Assembly: GCA_013180565.1 (NCBI GenBank)
Contig: QBUN01000411.1
Location: 1-19,553, forward strand
Length of the DNA: 19,553 bases
Direction: 5' to 3'
From: Candidatus Methanophaga sp. GoMg3.2
GTDB lineage: Archaea > Halobacteriota > Syntropharchaeia > Alkanophagales > Methanospirareceae
Position numbers and translations under genes: made by a program. The notes beneath the pieces are model-generated. The model did no database searches and had not been told where the DNA came from. It was given only the letters and a program-made list of their open reading frames with translations. Shown in pieces: positions 8,521 to 14,742 of this stretch (the first letter of the stretch is position 1; each line of letters opens with the position of its first letter).

Positions 8521-9837
8521 TCATAGTAGCGGATACACGAACACACCCTTCTCATCTAAGTCAATGTCCAGACCCTGGAATCTTGTCAGGTATTCTTGAT
8601 GAATCGCTTTCGGATCCAAATCTGAGAAGAGTTCAGGATAGAGCCATTTCGCAAGGTATCCTATGCCTATAAAGTTCCTTGTACCACCAATGACATGGTT
8701 AGTGATTATATAGACCGTTCCGTTTTCCACGGCTGTTACATGTTCCAATCCTGTTCTATTCATTATTTCGTCTCTTACCTCTTCTAATACAGTTGTATCG
8801 TCAGACTCGAGTTCGTAACCACCCGCTTTCTTTTCGATCCGGACGATAAATTTGGGGTCTTCTACTATGACCGCTTCGGCATCTACATCAATATACTCGC
8901 CCGGCTCATCGCCAAAGACATTGTATCCACCAGCCATCTCAAGCTTCTGACCCCAGCCAGCTTTATTAGTTGCTGTATGCCACTCTCTCCAGCACTCGAG
9001 GTACACCGTTTTTTTATCTGCCTCAGAAAGCCCTTCTACTTGCTCATTAATGCTATTCATGTATCCCTGGAAGAACTCCAGGAACTCTTTTGTCTTGTCC
9101 ACTTTGTTCAAGACGTAACCCATCTTTTTTGTCTCGTCCACATAAATCGCCCCTGGTCTGTAATTGTCAAAGCGAAGCACTGTTATATCAGGGTCTGTGG
9201 CTTCCAGCTTATCCAGGATGTCATCGCAGTAAGATGTTGAAAAGGACGCATACAAAAATACGAGATCGGGCTCCAGCTCTAATGCCTTTTCAATATCCGG
9301 CGACCAGACAGATCCTACACTGGGATAATCGCTGAATTCCGGGAAGAAAACATCATCTGCTACGGCATATTTGTTTAGGCCCACTACGCTGTCTGTTGCC
9401 TTAATTGATCGCATTGTTTCAAGTGCTTCGCTGAATACTACTATCCTCTCTATTGGCTTCTTCACTGTCACTATCCTATCAGCGGAATCAACAAGCGTGA
9501 GCTCCTTCTCCTTACCCACGATAATCAGCTTTATCTGAATAAAATCCAGCGGATTTATTTTGCCATCGTATTTCGCATCTGCTAACTCTGTCTCGGGTTT
9601 CTTACCGAAGAAAATCAGCTTCACATATGTCAGGTCTCGCATGTCAATCGTATCGTCTTCGTTTGCATTGCCGTAGATGCCTAAGTCGTAATCGTCTTCT
9701 GAAGATGTTGTAATCGTGCTTGCAGTTACTTTATACATTTCTTGATTTTGCTCAGCGGCAATAACCGGTATAGCCACTAAGAAAACTGAACACAGCACGG
9801 TTGCTATTTCCAGCATTGCTAAGGTTTTTGTTTTCAT
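8521..9837 (-). CDS. Secreted dockerin-bearing substrate-binding protein with a different signal peptide
   Basis: 438 residues from the ATG at 9837, chosen because TTAGGAGGTGA lies 7 nt upstream; the open frame extends to 10017 but that would overlap the preceding gene and place the hydrophobic signal far inside the protein. The signal peptide (MKTKTLAMLEIATVLCSVFL...) and a Ser/Thr/Asp-rich linker at about 30-52 are unlike the other copies, yet the dockerin pair at 55-114 is identical to theirs. The binding domain follows: VDSADRIVTVKKPIERIVV, MRSIKATDSVVGL, LELEPDLVFLY, and the C-terminal AKWLYPELFSDLDPKAIHQEYLTRFQGLD ending region. Same fold and probable ligand class as its neighbours (metal-chelate or corrinoid binding). 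The changed head shows the dockerin block has a history separate from the signal peptide. Confidence 0.88.
   Translation of the reverse strand: MKTKTLAMLEIATVLCSVFLVAIPVIAAEQNQEMYKVTASTITTSSEDDYDLGIYGNANEDDTIDMRDLTYVKLIFFGKKPETELADAKYDGKINPLDFIQIKLIIVGKEKELTLVDSADRIVTVKKPIERIVVFSEALETMRSIKATDSVVGLNKYAVADDVFFPEFSDYPSVGSVWSPDIEKALELEPDLVFLYASFSTSYCDDILDKLEATDPDITVLRFDNYRPGAIYVDETKKMGYVLNKVDKTKEFLEFFQGYMNSINEQVEGLSEADKKTVYLECWREWHTATNKAGWGQKLEMAGGYNVFGDEPGEYIDVDAEAVIVEDPKFIVRIEKKAGGYELESDDTTVLEEVRDEIMNRTGLEHVTAVENGTVYIITNHVIGGTRNFIGIGYLAKWLYPELFSDLDPKAIHQEYLTRFQGLDIDLDEKGVFVYPLL
9496..9675 (-). repeat. Dockerin-pair module in the SBP at 8521-9837
   Basis: Same 60 residues, but similarity stops abruptly at the upstream edge (before the Tyr of YGNAN), where a different signal peptide and linker begin. 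Downstream the match runs on through SADRIVTVKKP. Confidence 0.85.
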
Positions 9838-9920
9838 TTTTTTATCACCTCCTAAGTTTTTATTCCTTTTCTCATTATTCCCCATCATTTCGGTCATCTT
9901 TCTCATTTCTTTTCCGCTTT

Positions 9921-9955
9921 TTTGAAGGAGAAAATAAAAGAAAATCCCCTTCAAA
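9921..9955 (-). other. Inverted repeat in the spacer between two SBP genes
   Basis: TTTGAAGG (9921-9928) and CCTTCAAA (9948-9955) can pair in the transcript around a loop of about 19 nt. It is followed on the minus strand by an A run, not a T run, so it does not look like an intrinsic terminator; it could be a processing or stability element inside the polycistronic RNA. The rest of the 148-bp spacer is purine-rich on the coding strand. Confidence 0.35.
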
Positions 9956-9985
9956 CTTTTTATTTTTTCGCATTGGTCTTTTGTA

Positions 9986-11227
9986 TTATACAGGTTCTTC
10001 AGGATACACAAATACACCGTGCTTGTCTAAGTCAAAGTCTAATCCCTGAAATCTTGTCAGATATTCCTGATGGATTCCCTGTGGATCAAGATCGCTAAAC
10101 ATATCTGGATGGAACCATTTTGCCATGTATCCTATGCATATAAAGTGTCTTGCTCCACCCATGATACGTTCATACATTACGTAAACATCTTTATTCTCCA
10201 CTGCGGTGATCTTAGCCAATTCAGAACGATCCATAATTTCGTCTCTTACTTCTTTTAGCCCCGTTGCATCATCCAAACCATAACCACCTATATTAGACGT
10301 TTTGACTATAAACTCGGGATTTTGTGTTATCAGTTCTTCTGGATCGACATCAAAAGTACTGTACGGCTCATCACCAAAGATATTATTGCCACCAGCAATC
10401 CGTATCTTTTGATGATACCCACTTTTTGCACCAGCAGTCCTATAAGGTCTCATTAAAGATTCCCAGTATACACCTGGTTGCTCTTCTTCTGAAAGCCCTT
10501 CTACTCGCTCTTTAATGGAATTCATATACTCCTGGTGGAAATCAATAAACTTTTCCGCTTCATCCTTTTCAAAGATATATCCAAGTTTTTCCACCTCTTC
10601 CATATACGTGTCTGGCTTGTAGCAGTTGAAACCAAGTACTACAATCCCCACTGACTCAAGTGTATCTATAATCTCTTTCTTTGACGTACAAGACGATGGG
10701 TACCAAAGGACAACATCGGGTTTTAGTTCTAATACCGCCTCAACATCAGGATTAAAACCTGATCCCACTTTTGGATAATCACTAAACTCTGCAAAGAATA
10801 TCGTGTCGCGTTCTGTGTAATACGTCTCTATAGCGATTACCTTGTCCTTTGCTTTGATTGATCGCATCGTTTCAAGGATATTAGTGTTGAGCGGTATAAC
10901 ACGCTTTATCGGCTTTTTTACCGTCACTATCCTATCAGCAGAATCCACAACTGTGAGCTCATTCTCCTTCCCTACGATGATCAACTTAATCTGAATAAAA
11001 TCCAGCGGGTTTATTTTACCATCGTATTTCGCATCTGCCAACTCCGTCTCAGGCTTCTTACCAAAGAATATCAGCTTTACGTATGTTAAATCGCGCATAT
11101 CTATCGCATCGTCTTCATTTGCGTTGCCGTAAATCTCTAAAATGCCTGTGTCATTAGCAAGCGCTGGAGATACCAGCAGCATTGTGCAAAGTGCTAATCC
11201 TATCAATACTACTATTTTTGTTTTCAT
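9986..11227 (-). CDS. Secreted dockerin-bearing substrate-binding protein
   Basis: 413 residues. Signal peptide MKTKIVVLIGLALCTMLLVS with cleavage near ALA; dockerin pair at 33-92, differing from the others by one Ala for Thr in the first loop (NEDDAIDMRDL) and Asn for Lys near the end; binding domain from about 93, with VDSADRIVTVKKPIKRVIPL, MRSIKAKDKVIAI, LELKPDVVLWY and the C-terminal AKWFHPDMFSDLDPQGIHQEY block. ATG at 11227 is taken as start; the upstream Shine-Dalgarno is degenerate (GGATGTGA, 13 nt away), so this copy may be translated less well than its neighbours. An in-frame upstream ATG at 11275 is rejected because it would bury the signal peptide. It ends in TAA and sits 71 nt after the TrmO-family gene. 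Confidence 0.88.
   Translation of the reverse strand: MKTKIVVLIGLALCTMLLVSPALANDTGILEIYGNANEDDAIDMRDLTYVKLIFFGKKPETELADAKYDGKINPLDFIQIKLIIVGKENELTVVDSADRIVTVKKPIKRVIPLNTNILETMRSIKAKDKVIAIETYYTERDTIFFAEFSDYPKVGSGFNPDVEAVLELKPDVVLWYPSSCTSKKEIIDTLESVGIVVLGFNCYKPDTYMEEVEKLGYIFEKDEAEKFIDFHQEYMNSIKERVEGLSEEEQPGVYWESLMRPYRTAGAKSGYHQKIRIAGGNNIFGDEPYSTFDVDPEELITQNPEFIVKTSNIGGYGLDDATGLKEVRDEIMDRSELAKITAVENKDVYVMYERIMGGARHFICIGYMAKWFHPDMFSDLDPQGIHQEYLTRFQGLDFDLDKHGVFVYPEEPV
10952..11131 (-). repeat. Dockerin-pair module in the SBP at 9986-11227
   Basis: The copy with the most amino-acid changes, two: Ala in place of Thr in loop 1 and Asn in place of Lys near the end. Flanking identity covers the signal peptide on one side and SADRIVTVKKP on the other. 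Confidence 0.85.
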
Positions 11228-11298
11228 TTTTTTGTTTTTATCACATCCTAAAAACTTTTCTTCTTCTCCCATCACGTTCCACCATCTTCCACTTCTTT

Positions 11299-11811
11299 TT
11301 AATGATTATCATGAGCGTGGTGATGCTCTAATGCTTTTTCAACCCATTTTGGCAAAGTTGCTTCTGGATAGCTGTCGAAATCAGCAATATAAGGTTTTAT
11401 ATCCAGAATAGGAGTTCCATCTAAGGCATCCAACCCTTTCACTAACACCTCTCCGTTCTCAGGCGAAAAATTTACTAATTCCACTACCGAAAGAGCGATA
11501 GGATTAGGTCTGACTGGCATCCTGGTGGCAAATACTTTCACCCCTGGGGGTTTATGGTGCTGTTTTGGCAGCTCCCATTCACTTGCTTTGTGAACCCAAA
11601 AGAGCACAATTATGTGTGAATAGCCCTTTAAACCTTCTAAATCTGCGGCATGCTCGGGATAGAATATTATTTCAGTAGTATCTTCGCCCCACCCGTTTTT
11701 TCCATGAGCGTGTGGTACATCATCAAAATGGTGATATTTTGATTTGATATAGCCGATGGGGTTCACGACATAACTTTCTCGAAGAGTCTTATCATTGCTT
11801 TCAACAGGCAT
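11299..11811 (-). CDS. trmO: TrmO/TsaA-family protein (tRNA t6A37 N6-methyltransferase homologue) with His-rich tail
   Basis: 170 residues. Family marks are NPIGYIKSKYH at about 17-27, GYSHIIVLFWVHKA at about 64-77, FATRMPVRPNPIALSVVEL at about 94-112 and DGTPILDIKPYIADFDSYPE at about 130-149. Known TrmO uses S-adenosylmethionine to methylate N6 of t6A at position 37 of certain tRNAs. Here the gene sits inside a run of SBP genes, 4 nt after the previous stop, with its Shine-Dalgarno inside that gene's last codons, so the two are translationally linked. The C-terminus ends in EHHHAHDNH and another HH/HAH stretch lies at about 27-38, suggesting metal binding. Either this is an ordinary TrmO captured by the operon or a family member with a metal-linked job; the sequence does not decide. 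Confidence 0.88.
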   Translation of the reverse strand: MPVESNDKTLRESYVVNPIGYIKSKYHHFDDVPHAHGKNGWGEDTTEIIFYPEHAADLEGLKGYSHIIVLFWVHKASEWELPKQHHKPPGVKVFATRMPVRPNPIALSVVELVNFSPENGEVLVKGLDALDGTPILDIKPYIADFDSYPEATLPKWVEKALEHHHAHDNH

Positions 11812-11815
11812 AATA

Positions 11816-13144
11816 TCAGTTCACCTCCGGGTACACAAACACGCCGTGCTTATCCAAGTCATACTCCACTTCAAGGAATCTCGTGAGGTATTCCTGATGG
11901 ATTGCCTTTGGATCCAAGTCTTTGAACAATTTTGGATGGAACCATTTTGCAAGGTATGCAGTGCATATAAAGTGTGTTGGTGTACAAACAAAACCATAAG
12001 GAAATATATACACACTTTCATTATTCACCGCAGCCACATCCGTCAATCCTGAACGCTTCATGATTTTGTCTCTTGTTTTTATCAATATAGTTGGATCATC
12101 TAAATTATAACCGGGAGATTTTCCACCCTTGACTATAATCTCGGGATTTCGTTTTATCACTTCCTCCGGGTCTATATCTATACTACCAGATAAGTCGCTA
12201 AAGATATTATCACCACCAGCATATACAATCATATTGTGACATGGTGTCCCTGCACCTACAGTCTGATACTGCTTATGAGGCAGTTCAAAGTAGACCTTCG
12301 GTTTATCCTCTTCCGAGATTTTAGCCACTCCCTCTTCGATCACGTTCGTATATTTCTCATAGAACTCAATGAATTCCTCTGCTTCCTCTCTTTTTTCAAA
12401 TAGGTATCCCGATTTTCTTACTTCTTCCACATAATATGATGGGTTGTCGCAGTCAAAGCAAATTACTGCGATACTTGGATCTATTTGCTTGAACTTCTCT
12501 ATAATCTCTTCGTTCCCACCAAATATCAGATCCTTCCCGCCAAGAAAAACAGCATCAGGATTGAGTCTCAATACTGCTTCGTAATCAGGTTCTCTAAACC
12601 AACCCGCTGTTGGATAGTCTCCGACATCTGAAAATAATGCCCCATAGTGCGACATTAACCTCTCGCAAACACCAACTACTTCGTCTGTTGCCTTAATTGA
12701 TCGCATTGTTACGAACATCCCATGGTTGAATACAACTATCCGTTCTATGGGTTCTTTAGCCGTCACTATCCTATCAGCGGAATCAACGACTGTAAGCTCC
12801 TTCTCCTTGCCCACAATAATCAACTTAATCTGAATAAAATCCAGCGGGTTTATCTTACCATCGTATTTCGCATCTGCTAACTCCGTCTCGGGTTTCTTAC
12901 CGAAGAAAATCAGCTTCACGTATGTTAAATCGCGCATGTCAATCGTATCATCTTCATTTGCATTGCCGTAAATCTCTAATGTGCCTGTGTCACTTGCAAG
13001 CGCCGGAGATACCAGCAGCATTGTACAAAGTGCTAATCCTATCAATACTACGATTTTCTTCCACGAAGTGTTTTCCGTAAACGCTTTTGCGAAGCAAAAG
13101 GGTTTAAGAAAAGCTTTACCAAAAGAACTTTTTTCCTTTTTCAT
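11816..13144 (-). CDS. Secreted dockerin-bearing substrate-binding protein with extended N-terminus
   Basis: 442 residues from the ATG at 13144 (GAGGTGA 11 nt upstream; the GTG at 13159 belongs to that site and is rejected as start). About 29 extra residues (MKKEKSSFGKAFLKPFCFAK...) precede the hydrophobic segment KIVVLIGLALCTMLLVSPALA that serves as signal peptide in the other copies. This extension is encoded by a 61-bp palindromic repeat also present near 14484-14544. Dockerin pair at 59-118; binding domain from about 119 with VDSADRIVTAKEPIERIVV, MRSIKATDEVVGV, LRLNPDAVFLGG and the terminal VFVYPEVN. Whether the long basic N-region still allows export is uncertain; an internal start at the residues after the insert is not marked by an ATG. 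Gene stop is 4 nt before the TrmO-family start. Confidence 0.86.
   Translation of the reverse strand: MKKEKSSFGKAFLKPFCFAKAFTENTSWKKIVVLIGLALCTMLLVSPALASDTGTLEIYGNANEDDTIDMRDLTYVKLIFFGKKPETELADAKYDGKINPLDFIQIKLIIVGKEKELTVVDSADRIVTAKEPIERIVVFNHGMFVTMRSIKATDEVVGVCERLMSHYGALFSDVGDYPTAGWFREPDYEAVLRLNPDAVFLGGKDLIFGGNEEIIEKFKQIDPSIAVICFDCDNPSYYVEEVRKSGYLFEKREEAEEFIEFYEKYTNVIEEGVAKISEEDKPKVYFELPHKQYQTVGAGTPCHNMIVYAGGDNIFSDLSGSIDIDPEEVIKRNPEIIVKGGKSPGYNLDDPTILIKTRDKIMKRSGLTDVAAVNNESVYIFPYGFVCTPTHFICTAYLAKWFHPKLFKDLDPKAIHQEYLTRFLEVEYDLDKHGVFVYPEVN
11821..11828 (-). promoter_or_regulatory. Shine-Dalgarno of the TrmO-family gene inside the upstream SBP
   Basis: GGAGGTGA lies 9 nt before the ATG at 11811 and overlaps the last sense codons and stop of the preceding SBP gene. 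This is the textbook arrangement for translational coupling and supports the chosen start. Confidence 0.75.
12791..12970 (-). repeat. Dockerin-pair module in the SBP at 11816-13144
   Basis: Identical 60 residues. Similarity to sisters extends upstream to about 13057, where the palindromic insert begins. Confidence 0.85.
13066..13126 (-). repeat. 61-bp palindrome-containing repeat, copy inside an SBP coding region
   Basis: This stretch is 56/61 identical to 14484-14544 by direct alignment. Its core CTTTTGC-GAA-GCAAAAG (13084-13100) is a 7-bp stem with a 3-nt loop. Here it is in frame and supplies about 20 residues of the SBP N-terminal extension (SSFGKAFLKPFCFAKAFTEN). Four of the five differences from the other copy change the amino acid, so there is no sign that the peptide itself is being conserved. 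Confidence 0.7.
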
Positions 13145-13243
13145 TTTTTTCTTCTTCACCTCAAAAAACCTTCTCTTTTCTCTTTATCCATCTTCTGCTC
13201 TTTTTCTCTCATCCCACTATCTCGTTGCGCATCTCAAGTCGGT

Positions 13244-14440
13244 TCAGCTAGTCGCAGGATATGCAACGTCTATGTCAATATCAACGCCCTGGAATTCTGT
13301 CAGGTACTCTTGATATATTGCCTTCGGATCCAAACCCATGAATTGCTCGGGATAGAACCATTTTGCCATGTATGCTACACCCACAAAGCCCGCGGGTCTG
13401 GTTGTAATTTCATATGCAATTGCGTAGACTTCGTCATCCTTCACTGCGCTGAGGTTAGCTAATACGGACTGCCCCATGAGCTCATCTCTCTTGGCTTTCA
13501 GGTCGTCACGTGAACACCACTTGATCATGATGTCGGGATTCTCTAGAAGCAGCCATTCCGCATCTATTTTTGGATATGACCCCTCTAAATCCTTCGCTAT
13601 GTTGATTCCGCCTGCCATAGTGCATAACTGATGAAGTACAGAACCTTCAGAAGCTGCTTGGTATTCTTTAGTATACTCCAAATATACTCGTTGCTTATCA
13701 TCCTCTGAGAGTCCATCTATTCTATCTTTGATTGTATTGAGATGCCCTTGATAGAACTCAATAAACTCGCCTGCTCCCTCTTTCTTATTAAGCATGTATC
13801 CTAACTTGTTCATTTCTTTTGCCAATACCTCAGGATCGCTGAACTCCATACGAATGACTATGATGTCAGTGCCCTCCAGTTTATCCTCAAGTTTCGCTGG
13901 CGATGGCCATTTTTTACTTGTCAGAACGACATCAGGATTATGTGTGATTAGCGCTTCAATATCCGGACTCCACATACCTCCAACAGATGGCAATTTACTT
14001 AGCTCGGGAAAGAAAATTTCATCTTTCGTTATAGCAGAGGAAACGCCAACAACATTTTCCTTTGCGTTCACTATTCGTAGCGCTTCAGCATAGGTCGTAG
14101 AAAAAGCGGTTATCCTATCTACGGGCTTTTTCACTGTCACTATCCTATCCGCAGAATCCACAATCGTAAGCTCATTCTCCTTGCCCACAATGATCAGCTT
14201 TATCTGAATAAAATCCAGTGGATTTATCTTGCCGTCGTATTTCGCATCTGCTAACTCCGTCTCGGGTTTCTTACCGAAGAATATCAGCTTTACGTAGGTC
14301 AGGTCTCGCATGTCAATAGTATCGTCTTCGTTTGCATTGCCGTAAACCTCTAACGTGCCTGCATCACTTGCAAGTGCCGGAGATACCAACAGCATTGTAC
14401 AAAGTGCTAATCCTATCAATGCTACTATTTTTGTTTTCAT
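13244..14440 (-). CDS. Secreted dockerin-bearing substrate-binding protein, first of the five-gene run
   Basis: 398 residues. Signal peptide MKTKIVALIGLALCTMLLVS, cleavage near ALA (24); dockerin pair at 33-92; binding domain after VDSADRIVTVKKPVDRITAF with AEALRIVNAKENVVGV, THNPDVVLTSKKWPSP and the C-terminal AKWFYPEQFMGLDPKAIYQEYLTEFQGVD block. Unlike the others it ends in DIDVAYPATS, not VFVYP. The middle shares the KWPSP/KLEDKL..TDI segment with the 7213-8448 protein, suggesting those two are closest in ligand preference. ATG at 14440; GGAGGTGA lies 16 nt upstream, longer than in the sister genes because of an A-rich tract. It follows a strong TATA-type motif and a small upstream ORF, so it is probably the promoter-proximal gene of the operon. 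Confidence 0.87.
   Translation of the reverse strand: MKTKIVALIGLALCTMLLVSPALASDAGTLEVYGNANEDDTIDMRDLTYVKLIFFGKKPETELADAKYDGKINPLDFIQIKLIIVGKENELTIVDSADRIVTVKKPVDRITAFSTTYAEALRIVNAKENVVGVSSAITKDEIFFPELSKLPSVGGMWSPDIEALITHNPDVVLTSKKWPSPAKLEDKLEGTDIIVIRMEFSDPEVLAKEMNKLGYMLNKKEGAGEFIEFYQGHLNTIKDRIDGLSEDDKQRVYLEYTKEYQAASEGSVLHQLCTMAGGINIAKDLEGSYPKIDAEWLLLENPDIMIKWCSRDDLKAKRDELMGQSVLANLSAVKDDEVYAIAYEITTRPAGFVGVAYMAKWFYPEQFMGLDPKAIYQEYLTEFQGVDIDIDVAYPATS
14165..14344 (-). repeat. Dockerin-pair module in the SBP at 13244-14440
   Basis: Same module with Asn for Lys near its end. Similarity extends through the signal peptide to the ATG, and beyond into the T-rich (coding-strand A-rich) leader. Confidence 0.85.
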
Positions 14441-14463
14441 TTTTTCTTTTTTTTTTTCACCTC

Positions 14464-14562
14464 CTAAAACCTTTTCTCCCACAAAGTGTTTTCCATAAAC
14501 GATTTTGCGAAGCAAAAGGGTTTAAAAAACGCATTACCAAAAGAGCTATCACTTCTTTCCAT
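14464..14562 (-). CDS. Small upstream ORF (32 residues) ahead of the SBP operon
   Basis: ATG at 14562 with AGGAAGTGA 5 nt upstream; it reads MERSDSSFGNAFFKPFCFAK then SFMENTLWEKRF and stops at a TAG that overlaps the Shine-Dalgarno of the following SBP (TTTTAGGAGGTGA). The peptide matches the N-terminal extension of the SBP at 11816-13144. It may be a leader peptide whose translation couples to the SBP, or a stub left when the palindromic repeat landed near a gene start. The ribosome site argues for translation; substitution pattern argues against a conserved peptide. Confidence 0.45.
   Translation of the reverse strand: MERSDSSFGNAFFKPFCFAKSFMENTLWEKRF
14484..14544 (-). repeat. 61-bp palindrome-containing repeat, copy upstream of an SBP gene
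   Basis: Second copy of the repeat at 13066-13126. The hairpin core TTTTGC-GAA-GCAAAA is at 14503-14517. Here it lies in the 5' leader, covered by the small upstream ORF, and so would form a stem in the mRNA just before the SBP ribosome site. Confidence 0.7.
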
Positions 14563-14660
14563 TTTTTTCACTTCCTATGTTCTTTTTCACCCCTTCTTTA
14601 TCATCTTATTCTATCCGCTTCTTAATTAAAGCAATACATTACAATTTTAATTTTGACATT

Positions 14661-14670
14661 ATTTATAAAC
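14661..14670 (-). promoter_or_regulatory. Strong TATA-box promoter of the SBP operon
   Basis: The minus strand reads GAAAAGTTTATAAATAATG, a close fit to an archaeal TATA box with a purine-rich upstream flank as expected for a BRE. Transcription would begin near 14638, leaving about 75 nt before the small upstream ORF. The gap 14563-14742 contains no other gene; a second TATAATGTATAA-like tract lies near 14687-14698. Confidence 0.55.
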
Positions 14671-14742
14671 TTTTCTATTTTGCGCGTATAATGTATAACT
14701 TCTCGTGTTAATAAGGTTATCTTCAAGCAAGTGATGTTCAAA

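Noticed and set aside
9838..10017. N-terminal extension of the SBP at 8521-9837
   Set aside because: It would overlap the preceding gene, span its own ribosome site and bury the signal peptide.
8173..14344. Regularly spaced repeats as a CRISPR or satellite array
   Set aside because: The repeats are 180 bp, in frame and encode dockerin modules about 1.3-1.8 kb apart inside separate genes.
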